From Vanilla planifolia (Eukaryota; Streptophyta; Magnoliopsida; Asparagales; Orchidaceae), in NCBI GenBank assembly GCA_023846275.1, contig JAIUJO010000089.1, positions 1,318,501-1,382,500 of the forward strand: DNA of 64,000 bases, read 5' to 3'. Shown here piece by piece: positions 1 through 12,200 of this stretch. Made by a program: the position numbers and the translations under genes. The notes below the pieces were generated by a model that did no database searches, was not told where the DNA came from, and worked only from the letters and a program-made list of their open reading frames with translations. How positions within the stretch are numbered: position 1 is the stretch's first letter; the number at the start of each line of letters is the position of its first letter.

Positions 1-340
1 CCAAGATTACTTATGTGGCTTAATGAGTATGTTTTGAGCTTTTAGTCATGCCTTTTGGCTTCACAAATGTACATGCTATATTTTAAAATTTAATGAACAA
101 TATTCTTTATGAGTATCGTATCTAGTTTATTATGGTATATCTTGACGGTATTATTATCTACAATAATTCTCTTGAAGAACATTTTGTGCAATTGTAAAAA
201 ATGTTGTCTAAATTAAGAGAATTTCAACTTTATGCAAATATGGTGAAGTGTAAATTTGCTAAGGAAGATATCATGTTTCACTATAATTCCATAATAAGTT
301 CATTTGACATGAAACAATAGTTGTTGGACTAATATGGATA
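1..340 (+). mobile_element. Ty3/gypsy reverse transcriptase fragment (decayed)
   Basis: Part of the palm domain of a Ty3/gypsy reverse transcriptase, cut by the left window edge. From base 45 one frame reads VMPFGFTN, the family's conserved VMPFGLTNAPATF block. At 135-149 it reads VYLDG, where active elements have YLDD, so the second catalytic aspartate is lost. Further on come SLEEH and a CKFAKEDIMF stretch matching the usual 'KC.FA...V.FLGH' block. In-frame stops interrupt it near 85 and 122. The VMPFG-type sequence resembles the chromovirus branch more than the Tat-like remnant at 16.2 kb. Non-functional; the identification rests on motif order. Confidence 0.8.
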
Positions 341-559
341 AGCTCTCACAAAATAAATAATTATTTTTTTATATTTTGAAATATTTATCTCCTTAAAATA
401 TTGGAATTTTTTTCTTTCTCAGATAATTTACCTTATTTCTTCAAATTTTTCTCATCAAATTTAGTTATATAAATATTTGACATTAAATCACCTCTCTTAT
501 AACCTTGACAAGGTTTTAATTTGGCATGATTATATTGTTTCGATTTATCTTATTACATC

Positions 560-616
<57 letters not shown>

Positions 617-3600
617 ATATTATAGCTATAATTTATTATTTTGTTTCTTATAATTCACTATAATTCCAAACGAGATCCAATCATGAAGAAAAAAACTTCT
701 TTGAATCATCATGATGCACTTTATTCTATTACATTGTGATTTTAATAATTTTTTTTAGGTTTTTACCTAATTTATTAGACATTTTATTCTCACCTAATTT
801 CAAGTTTCAGTATTTTATTTTTTGTCTCTTTAGTAACTTATAATATAACTATCTTGAAATATTTATCTCATTTTTCACATTTTTGCTTCAATTTTATAAG
901 ATTATATAACATCAATTTGTCTAATTTCTTCTTTAGTATATATTTATTAATATTAAAATAGTGATTTATTAGTATTAATGCTTATTTATTATGTTAATTT
1001 AAAGTAATTCCAAATAATGTCTGATCTAAATGCTTCACCTACTCGATCTATTTAGAAAATAATTTTTATATTTTAAAATATTTAATTTTTGTTGTTTTGA
1101 AAAACCTTATAAGTCATTTTAATTACTACGTTGTTTCATGATTAAGAATATTACATTCAATCTCTTTATTATTTTGGAGAGTAACTTCCTTGTACCATTT
1201 ATCTCATTTTCTTCAATTATTTTTCATCAATTTTGTTTGGTTATTATGTAACTCTAAATCTCTTCTCATGTGATTTTTATATAATTTGTATTTTGCTATG
1301 TTCATTAATTCAATTTAACTTTTTTAGCTTTATTATATATTTACTTAATATTATAAGAATACTTCATTATTATTTGTGATTATTTATATTGGTAATTTAC
1401 TATAATTTGAAACAAGGGTATCGAGATGAAACAAATGTGGTTGTACTCATCTCCATGAGCCTTAACTATTCAAATATTATTTTTTAAAATTTTAAATATT
1501 ATTTTCTAAGTTTTTTGCATGCTCTCAGAAGCATTTTGATTCATACCTAATTTGATGATTCAGGATATTATACTCATTTATCTTAATGCCCTGGAATACA
1601 ATTTTCACATATAATTTATCTCATTTCTTTTAATTTTTCAATTGATTTGGATATATTACTATGTAAATCATTATTGTTTTGCATGTGATTTTTGCATCGC
1701 TTTAATCTAGTCATATTACATCGGCTGAATTTACCTCACTTAGGCTTTAATAAATATTTACTTAAGTTTTAAATAATAATCTTTTTCAATACATTTATAC
1801 ATGATGTCATTACATGATGATAGATTGGAGTTTAATAAAGCAACTCTCTTATGTCATAATTAATTAGTTAACGTATCTAATGGTTTTAAGATATCGCTTC
1901 CACGGACATCGCTTTTCCTTTATGTTCTCTTCTCATTTTTTTATACAATTCATATTATATTTTGTCGTCACTGCCACTTTTTATAAAAAAGCACTTACAA
2001 AAACTATTTCAAATGATCTTAAAACAAGATTGAATACTTTAACATTTTTAGCTTCATATCACATGGTAAGATCTCTATATCACATCGTATGATCCATGGC
2101 ATACATATGCCAAATTATCAATTATATAGGAAATCTCTATTAAAACTTCTTCTAAACCCATCATATTGATCTGATCAGCTCATCATACTTGTACGATGTT
2201 AATGATCACTTATCAACGAAAAGATTAAATAAGGAAATTGTTGTTATGTCTTTCCTAAATTAATTGTATATGTCTGGTTAATTTAGTACACTAGAACAAT
2301 GATCAACTAACTGTGCCATTTACACAAAGCCAAAGCCCCATCGCTCGTTATGTTTTGTAGACTATACCTAAACTATTTGGTTGATTGTTTGGTTGAATCA
2401 TAACAACTAAACAAATAACAAACTCAACCATAAATCCACCAAAATCACATAAGATCCACTTCCAAAACACCCCAAATAACAAATATATGATTTATGAAGA
2501 TGAACTCAATTAGGAACTTACCTTAAGATGTGATTCCAGTAAAGTGAGGTCAAAAATTTTGTTTCTTCATTTTGCTTCTTTTTTCTTTTTCTCTATGTTT
2601 TCTTTGAATTCCTACAAGATCTCAAGCCAAATCTCCTTTAACACTCTCCCTAAGTTCTTTCTCTTCATGCTTCGTTTATGCACTACTGAACTTTGCTAAA
2701 ATGCTCGAGACAACAGAGCGTTTCCTTTTATTTAATAAGAGGATTATTTTATTATTTAATCTAAATTTATTGCAAGTTTATATTTTTTAATTTTAAATAT
2801 TTATTCAAATTTTAAATATTTTTTGAAAAATATAAACCGTATACATACAGATTTCTCAAATTGAAACCTTCATGACAATATACTCAGATTTTGTATTCTA
2901 TCATTACTATCATGGCATTCTTTTCAAAAAGCTTATTCTTGAATAAATTCTCAAGTTTCAAATATGACATACACAAACTATATAATTTAAACTTATTTAG
3001 AAGGAATTTTTAAGTTAATAAAAAAGACTACTACATATGCACTTTGTTATGAAAAAGAGAGATTGTATAAGCTTTGCTCATAACTCCTAATTAGTTGTAG
3101 AGAAGAAAAGAAAATGAATTAAAGAATCACTATGGGAAAAATCTAATTAAAAGAAACAAGGTAAGTTTTCTCCATGATTTACAATGATTTTGAACAGATC
3201 TAGTTAAGATCTAAGCTGAAAGTATTAATATTTTCATGCAAGCTATAAACTTGCTAAGGAGTAATGTATGAAAGATTTGTATAGAGAATTAAGCCTTATG
3301 TTCTTGAAATCATAACTATAGAAGGGAATTTGATATTTAAAGAAAATACAAGAAATAAACAAAGTCTTCGGTATATATTCAATGGGACCATCAAAAAACA
3401 AACAAAAGATTGAATGATCTATTGAAAAATATCAAACAATCTAATAATTTTTCAACATTTGTGTTGTGAGACTTTATCGAATGCTCGATTGACAATCCAA
3501 TAATCTTTCAATGAGCATTTAATGATGTTACATGCGGATTGAATAGTATGACTTGGACATATGAGGAATTAACACAAGTCAAATAGAGAAGTTGGAAAAA

Positions 3601-5589
3601 TCTATCATCCATTAGACATACATTAGAAAGTTAAATGAATTAAATCAAATGATCTAATATGTTGTAGATGATCCAATCGAACAAGTAGACTTTAATATGA
3701 TTGATCTATTAGGACACAATTTATGGAATTAATTGTAATAATATAATATTTTAACAGTATGAGTATTATTTAACAAATTTTTATTATGATTAATATCATT
3801 ATCTACAATATAAATTAATTAAGTGCATTTATTGGATGGTAAAATAGAGATTAAAGAGAAATGAGATACATTATTTCATTAAAAGTCAAAAAATATATTA
3901 AAAATAATTTTATAAAGTTTATAACTTTTAGTGATTTATTACTACTTTATAAAACAATATAAATTTTTAGAATATGGGATACAAGTCCTACGGAGGAAGA
4001 AGAAGAATATTAAATAAGCAATATCAAATTTTTAAGAATTCATTATTGTAATATCATAAAATTTGGAATTAAATTTGTCACAAAAAAAGATTAAAATTAT
4101 AGAAAAATATTACTTTAAATTTTTTTGGCAGAAAAATATTAAAATAAATGATCTTAAAAAAATATAAAAATATAAATAATGATACATTTTTAGAAAAGAA
4201 ATTCTTTTTATGAAAAAAAGTTTAAAAAGTATTAAAAATATTAGAAAAAACTTTGTTTAGTATAGTTTTATGAATTTTAAAATTTTTTAAAAATATTTGG
4301 ACATCATTTATATCAAAATATTTAAGAAAACTAAATTTTGTTTAAAATTTTGATTAAAATATGGTATTTTCCCATTTCTAAAAATCCAATTTATTCTAAA
4401 ATTAATTAGTGATCAAATACTTGTGAAATAGCCACTAGTGGCTATGAATATGTTAAGAAAATTTAAAGAAATGTAGAGTATAGTATAATCTTCATTTTGT
4501 TGAAGTTTAGTGTATTTTAGTAGAGTAAATGGACAATTTTCTCGACTTAGAAAATCTTAGACATAAAATGATTTTGATGGCAAATAGTCCAAATTAAAAC
4601 TTCAAAATATAAGATTTTATTGTGAAAGTAAGTTTTAAACATTGCAATAAAGAATTAAAAAATATTGTTTTCTATTCTGTGAGAACTTAAGCAAACTATG
4701 TCGACAAACTTTTGCGAAGTCCCAAAAATTGGGGCTTTTACAAATTGGGTAATTTGGCATGTGGAGCCAACGTGGGAAGGAAGGTGACAACATTAAATCT
4801 CAAGTCAGGTGACTATGACATTTCTAGTACATTTGCTTAGTGGTTCATGAAAATATAAATTAGTAGCCTTTAACATCTAAACTAGATTAAATTATAAATC
4901 AATATTTGGGCAACTTTAACATTTGGATGTAGATGTTAAGTTTTGTACTATATATTGCTCTGGTATTTAATTTGTTGCATCTTTTTTTATATGACGTGAC
5001 GTGTTTGGCATGCAAAAATATTCATTTAAGCATTGTCATATAAGATGGGAAAATTTTCATAATAATTTCAATAACTATTTTAATAAAAAATTTTAAAAAT
5101 ATAAAGCTAATTATAAGAATAAGTTTAATAACATCCTTTGAAAAATGGATGGGATCTCTATGTTGTTAATCTATGCATTTTTCATATCAAATGGACTCCA
5201 AATGATTTTAGACAAAATTTAATATAAGTTACTTATTCAACTCTTCATTTCTTTTTTTATTTTGATTTTTTTAATATTTTTTTATATTTTAAATAATATA
5301 TCTTTCTAAAACACTTATTAAAATCAAAATCATACTGTTAAATTCGTAAAAATATTTCAAGTATAATCAAAAATATTTTTAAGTTGAACTTATATTAAAA
5401 GTTATGATGTTACATTAACTAAACTTTATATGAAAGGAATCTCCTTAAGAGATCAAAATCCTTGTGATGTATTATTGACATCTCAAAGTATAAGATACAA
5501 CACTTAATTTCTTTTTAAATTGAAGAAATAGATTTAAAAAATATTATCTAATTTTAGGTATTATAGAATTTTGATAGGTCTTGATTAAC
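341..5589. other. AT-rich spacer, no gene seen
   Basis: Very AT-rich DNA with only short chance reading frames; a 70-codon frame at 1880-2092 resembles no family I know. It contains one TA microsatellite (separate entry). It is probably old transposon debris, but I can name no element in it. Confidence 0.6.
564..612. repeat. (TA)n microsatellite
   Basis: An uninterrupted run of about 24 TA units, seen directly. Confidence 0.95.
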
Positions 5590-6960
5590 ATCAGCAATTA
5601 TAACCTCTTGGATTTCTTCATCTTTCCCTATTTATAGAGCTCAAAATTAAGCTCTAAATCCACTCCCAACAACTCTAAAATGAACTACCCATTTGGTAAA
5701 AAACATATAGTAGTCACCATTCGTTTTGGATCCTGAAATGGACGTTTCTAAATGAATTTTTATTTTACCATTCGAGATTAATCTTGGCCGTTGGATTGTG
5801 GCGGCCTTATTCTAGTCCATTGGATCGAGCATAGGTTTCCCCTACATGTATTAGGATATGCTGTCCAAAAACTATTCGTATTGAAACATTTGCTGTAGTG
5901 GTTTCTAATGGTCTCATAAATCTGCTCAAGTTCGATTCCCTTGCTATTCATTATTCTTTTTAATTGCATTATTTTACCAAGATTAATATAAGCCTTTGGA
6001 TCGCACCTGTCCTTCCGCGTTCTTTGAAGATCGGATGGGAATTTAATCCCATATTGCATAAAATACGTTGCCATTGTGCTCTATAAGGATTTCGGCTCGC
6101 TTATCTCCCCAGTTGTTTGGGGTTGGCTACCCCCTGCCTCGAGCATGGTTTAATTACTTGGTCCTGGTTGTCTTGAAGTCGCATTTTTTGTTTAGTTTCC
6201 CTTCGGGCTGATAACGCGCGGTTCTGTTTAGCTTTCCCTATGGCCTTAGTCCTTCGCCTTCGGGCTTCGTTTGTGCCTTCGGGCTTCGTTTGCCCCTTCG
6301 AGTCAATCGACCAATTTTTGTTTTATTTTTTTTGATCCCTAAACCCTGGATGGGCCAGCGGTCGGGACGAGTCGACCAGCCCAATGCTACAGTGAAAATC
6401 CCAAAACTAAAATGGTTCTGTTGTGTCTTGTGAGAAATTTTGTCTCAAAATTTTGAATATAAGTGTAACAAAATAATTTTATATTATGATAGTATTACTA
6501 GTGTCCTAAATGACTATGAAGAAAAATTCATGAAAAATTATTCCTAAATAATTTTAAAAAATCAAATACCAATGTCTATAATTTTTATCAATAATGTGTA
6601 GCCAAAAAACAAAATTAAAAAATTATTAAATTTATAACATTTTCAAATATTAATACTACTAGTGTGCCACAACATTTCAAAATTTGGACATATCAAATTC
6701 AATAAAAATAAAGAGAAATTAAAGTATAAAATTTTAATGCATGTATTCAATTTTCTTGAAGCTTGCCATGACTCCAAGAGCTTTAAAGACCACTATTTTA
6801 GACATTTAAAGTTCATTGCTTCACTTAATTGAACATTAATAATTTCACTTAAAGCAAGTCCATATAAGATATAAACATTTATACTTGAATCATCAGACAA
6901 AAGGGTATAATAAAAACACTAGAGAACATTGATACTCAAAAAGATATTCTGCTTAGTAGA
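5590..6960 (-). mobile_element. LTR fragment, family L1, copy 1 (inverted)
   Basis: Read on the minus strand, this matches the plus-strand segment 62130-63500 block by block. Shared, in order, are a TTTGGACATAT-like block, a 'CATTGGGC...GGTCGAC' GC-rich block, a 'CTTGGTC...CTCGAG' block, a 'GATCCAA.GGCC' block, a 'TCCATTTCAGGATCC' block, and finally a TATA box. The 98-codon minus-strand frame at 5778-6074 lies inside and is not shared as protein with the other copies. There is no coding capacity. The TATA box points to LTR U3-R identity. Homology fades just downstream of the TATA box, so the fragment looks truncated there. Confidence 0.75.
5629..5636 (-). promoter_or_regulatory. TATA box of L1 LTR copy 1
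   Basis: Minus strand reads TATAAATAGGG; the same box sits at the homologous place in copy 3 (63461). An inferred retrotransposon promoter, probably dead. Confidence 0.55.
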
Positions 6961-7872
6961 AAAATTGTCATTATATGAGATATTATTTATTGTAGTATAA
7001 AAATTATGCTCAAATTAGGCTAAAGTGTAGTGTAACTTTTCATTCTATCACTAATAGAACAATGGAAAAAGAGAAATGATGAATGGAGCATCACTCCCAT
7101 AGACCAGTATAGTCGATGAAGTAGACCATGATGTCACAATTCATCCTGATTCAAATATTAATATAAAACTTTTTTACATATTTATTAACTTAGATATTAA
7201 TTTATAAAAAATCAAAATAATAAGACTAAATCCTAATATCATATTAAAAAATAATATTAAGTAAAAGATAAAATTTGTCTAGACTAATAACAAAATTTTA
7301 AATATTGTTTTTATTTTTCTCAATCTCTAATTATTAAAAAAATATATTTATTTATATAATTTTTATTTATTTATATAAAACTCTTTTTTAATATTCTTTT
7401 TTTGAAAGCTTTTTTTTGTAATCTCTCATTTTCAAATTTAAGCTCAAAAAATTAACACAATCATTTTTTCGTTTAGTTGGGTTTTTAAATGTTATTTCTT
7501 TTTGTTTTTTTTACTGAATAATATTTATTTGAAAGAAAATACATATAGCTGCTTCATTCGTCGTGTAATTATTAACAGGGCATGTTTAGGTCATTCAAGA
7601 ATCTCTGACATTCTCGTTTCAAGAAATTAAAAATCTCGAAGCTCGCCTCTTCGCTCATGTACAGAAGGGAAGAGCTAGAGTATCGTCGTTCTCGAGACAA
7701 AACAATTCCTCGGAAAGATGAAGAAAACGTTTTTTTCTTCTTCTTTGGTTTGTAATTTGTTTGTCTGATGCTTTCTGTCTTATGTTCCTCATCCAACCGC
7801 TGCACCTCATCAGGGATCCACTTCAGCCCTACCCCTACGTAGCACCATTGGATCGTTTTTCTCTCATTGACG
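6961..7872. other. Upstream flank of the kinesin-14 pseudogene
   Basis: AT-rich to about 7550, then more balanced composition for about 300 bp up to the ATG at 7873. This is what a 5' leader or proximal promoter would look like. No clear TATA box or other signal could be assigned. Confidence 0.4.
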
Positions 7873-9211
7873 ATGCACAGGAGGAACCAGAACAAACCCC
7901 CACGGACTACTGGGTATAATGTTTCTCGAAACCACTCAAATGTAAGTTTTACTTCTCGCCACATTCAATTTCAATACGTTCTATGGCTAGTGTTCTCATT
8001 GGCTTGGAATTCTTACGTGTAGATTGATTTGTAGAAGAGCGAGAACTTCGATGAATCACAGTTAAATAGGCGATAGAAGATTGGAGGTGGGAATATGGTA
8101 GGAAAGGCAAACTCCACGTGCTGTCTTCTATCTCTAACGAGTATGAATACAATATCTGAGGATAATGGAGGTGTTACCAATACTGCCAGCTCTAATAGAG
8201 ATTGTGATTGAACCGGGGTTGTGTTTAACTCAAGGGATGATGTAGAGAAGTTACTGTTTGAGAAATCAAAGCTCAGAAGCAAAGCAGATGTCTAGGCAAC
8301 TAGGCTTCCTAATCTTTATGTTACAATAACAATCTGTCTCTTTTTTCTTGAGTAATTGTGTTTATTCCAATTTTTATAGTTTTATTTTTTCAGGGAAGGA
8401 TGAATGATTTGAGAAACTACATCAAGAGGCTAAAGTCATGTATTAGTTGGTACATTGATCTGGAAGATTGTTATCTTGCAATACAGGATGAGCTCAATAG
8501 TTTGTTGGAGTCAGAAAAGAAAACATTCTAAAATTCGTGAAAGTTTTCAATTTACTTTTTCCCGCGATGATGAATTTTTTTACTATTAAACTTTGGAAAA
8601 TTTCATTTCTTTTCAGAATCCCAAATGAATTCCAAAATAGAAGAGTTTACTTCGTTGATTGAGGAATACCAGACAATGAAGTTGTCCTTAGAGAAGAATC
8701 TTAAGAGGGAGGAGTCCAATAAATTGGTTCCTTCTAAAAAATAAATATAGCTTCTTTATTGACTTATATATAAAAACAATACTCATGAAACATATCATGT
8801 TACCATTAAAGCTCAGGAGAAAGAAGCTGAAGCAAGGGCTGCTTCTGAAAATTTACATTATGGTCTCATGGAAGACCTTGAGAAGGCTACACAAGAAATA
8901 AATCATCTTAATAGTCAGGTAGAGCAACATGCATTGTTGAACTTAACTGAAAGAAATATTTATATATTTTGTTTTTTTGATATATTTTGTATTTTGTTAC
9001 TACATAGATAAAAATGATTCAAGGGACAAACAAACTACTACAAGAGTACAACAATAGCTTGCAACTGTATAACCTTCAGCTATAGGCTGATGCTATCAAG
9101 AATGTTGATACTATATCAAAGTTGCAGAAGGAGAAAAATGCATTGGTGGAGATTATTACTAGATTAATGGATCAGGCTAGCTTGCTTAGGAATCTACTTG
9201 GGAATATAAGG
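7873..9211 (+). pseudogene. Kinesin-14 (ATK/KATA type) pseudogene, N-terminal and stalk exons
   Basis: Six exons of a minus-end-directed kinesin-14 that acts on spindle microtubules. Exon 1, 7873-7941, starts MHRRNQNKPPR (family MASRNQNRPPRSP) and ends at a perfect GTAAGT donor. Exon 2, 8023-8295, includes GKANS, SRDDVEKLL and FDESQLNRR and has stops at 8032, 8074 and 8209. Exon 3, 8394-8536, carries NYIKRLKSCISWYIDLED, equivalent to the family's 'DYIKKLK.CIRWF.ELED', with a stop at 8529. Exon 4, 8617-8726, and exon 5, 8812-8918 (KEAEARAASENL), continue the coiled-coil stalk. Exon 6, 9008-9211, carries LLQEYNNSLQLYN and SKLQKEKNALVE, with a stop at 9083. The exon 2 donor reads AG|GC. Introns are kept, so this is not a retrocopy. 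It is broken beyond a normal protein. Family identity is firm; the exact paralogue is not. Confidence 0.88.
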
Positions 9212-12200
9212 GTGTGATTATCAATTTAAATTGAGTTTACTATCATATAAATGCACTACAACAAATTAAAAAACAAAACCTTTTTATCATGTAATTTTGC
9301 CTCAATTATTGTCATTTTAATTCTGTATTTTTGTTAAAAATTTTGTATGCTACCACTCTTAATTTATATAATGAGAAATAGAGTTTAGTGGTAGTGTTAT
9401 CATAGCTTAAATCAATCTATCAATTACTTAATTTGTCATCTAACAAATGCCATTTAATCAACAGCCTTTTTCTAGTCTAGAAATTTGAAATAAAACATGG
9501 TTGAAATTTTTGTAGTAACAATGTTGTTGAATGCTAGCTAGTTTCTGAAGAGTTTAGACATGCACAAGAGGAAGTTGAATTGTACTTTTTTGCATTTTTT
9601 TCAAAAATTTACAAAGATAAAAATAGCCTTATTTTACAATACTATTTTTTAAAAAGTGTGTGCACTTTTAGTATAACTAACAAAAAATAAGGATGAAGTA
9701 ATGAATAGAAATTTTTAAGTGATTTGTACAATTATTGTTTTTATTTACTCATAATCATAAAAGATCAAACTTACTCCATTATAGTTTTCTGTAAAAGTAG
9801 GTAGAAAAAAATTCATAACAATCCATAGAAGAGTTATATACTACAGTTCATTATGCAACTCAAAGGGGACACAATAGATCAAAAGATCCCATACTTGAGC
9901 CAAAAGTAGTCATAATAGAAGAATGAATGCAATAAATATAGAACATAAAAGAGAAACTTTATATTTATAATAGAGTGAAAACCTAAGCAACAACTTCGCA
10001 TTTTAAATCAAAGATCGATATTACAAAAGATCTCCAAAATCCCTAATGACAATGAGTTTTTTTCTTGTAATACACTTGATGTTGGATGTAAATGCCATTA
10101 TTTTGCATATTTTGTTTGTTTGCATGCTATGTTTTTCCATTTGAAACAAACATTGACAACCTTTGAAGTTGTGAGTGACTTTACTTAATAGTTGATTGTG
10201 ATCTCTATAGTAGTCACAATTCCTTAGAAGTACTATGAGTTAGCAACAATAAAAGCAATGTGAGTGGTAAAAAGATTTAGATATTTCTCTAACAAAAGGT
10301 ACCTTTTGATATCATTGGTTTTTTTTGTCATTGATTTTTTCTTAGATATGCTCTTTTCCTCTTGCAAATGGAACAATGATCCCTATAACTTGGGGCTTAT
10401 AGGTGCTTGCTCCTCTGATGTGAGTGTTTGGGCATAAGGCTAGTTGGGATATTGACATGCTACTTCTTTTCCTTGTTAGTTTCCCAATGTTAAATTGCAA
10501 AGAAACATGATCAGTTATTATTAACAATCCTTAGCCATGCCACTTGTTAATGCTTCCAAAGTAGCACTTGTTCAGAAATTTTGTTAATAAATTATGGTTG
10601 GTGACTTTCAACAATTGTGACTATAATAATTGTGTTGTCATTATAATTAGAATCAATTATCAATGATCTGCTTGTGAGGTTATCTCGTCTTGAACCCTCG
10701 TCAACAGGATTTTTTTTCAGAATGATAAAAACAAAAGTGAAAGTGTAATAATTGTGAGCAAAGAAAGAAGGAGAAAGAGAAGGATAAGAGGGTTTTTACC
10801 ACAAGGAGGTTGAATTCCCAAAGAAGATTTCCTTTAAAGAGTTTTGAATGTACGAAGTTCTGATTCTCAAAACTTGCTGAATTTCTCAAGTTCTGACTTT
10901 CTATGAGTTTTGACGTCTCGAATTTCTTTGAATTATTTAATTGATTATTTCTTTCTTTTTATATAGTTGTTGGGATACAATTTTTAAATATAAATATAAA
11001 AAATATTGTTTTGATAAAAAATTTAAAATTTCTCAAATTTTACCAATTTTGCACCTATCAACGTCTGTCTTTGCCAGCGTGCATCCTGAGGTGCACAAAT
11101 TTATGACCAAGCCAATGGTCTATCCATGCATGCTGGTAGCTTGTGCATGTAGAACACGAATGCGCTTAACTGTTGATAAGGTGCACTTGCAGCATTGAAA
11201 AGAAATGAACTATTGAAAATAAATGGGATATTTTGTAAAATTAATAAGGTCACCATTTGTCCATATAGTTAACGGGTTGGGTGCTAAAAAAGAAATGATA
11301 TAAATAACACAATTAAAAACAATAACGATCACTTGTTTGTGTGGTTAGGTGATGCAAAAATAAATTATAAAAAAATATTGTTAAAAAATTGAGTGGCCAT
11401 TATCTATCCAAGTGACTAAAAAGAGTATTGTAGAAAAGATAAAAGTTGGTAATACAATAAAAGAATAAGATTTGAAATCAATGTTACATAATTAAGCATT
11501 TAAATTAGGCAATATTTATTTATGTTATTAATTAGCAAATTATTGAAAGAATAAACGTAAAAGTAATGTTATGGATAATTGAGCAATAGAAATATTAACA
11601 AAAGAGAAATTGAATGTGAAACCATTCTTTGGTGTTTGAAATTCGGTGACACTAATTCTTGTAAATCTCATCCATCAGAACCATTATTGTAGCTATTAAG
11701 AGCATTTTCTAACTTACCTACCCGAGCTCTTTTATTATTAGAAAATGAACGTATTTAGGTAATTTTGTAACGGATTTAGAAGCAAAAATTAGGTTGAGGG
11801 TGTTGGAAATTGATTTTACCCAAGATTAGCTGAAACCTTGCATTGAACCAAACCAATAATTTGGCTGAGTGTTGGACTGAAATAAGTTTTAAGCTATTTG
11901 AAATTCTAGTTTTGGTCCCAAACAAATAAACATGCATGTGTATCACTCAATTTCTTCTTTTCCACAAGCCATGTATGTGTCTCCATTTGCAAGGATATGT
12001 TTCTCCATGCCAAAGTGTTTGTTAATATTTTGATATTTTAGTAAAAGCTACATCATTGGGCAGCTAAGCACTTAAAATTTGACTAACGATCTGCCATTTG
12101 AGCCCTAGAGAGTTGTCTTAAAGAAAAAGTTTTTTTTTTCTTTGCAGCATTTTTCCTTAAAATCTTAGAGCTTTTGATAGTCATTCCATTGGAAAGTTGT

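Noticed and set aside
5778-6074. 98-codon minus-strand frame
   Set aside because: It lies within an L1 LTR fragment and the frame is not conserved in the other L1 copies.
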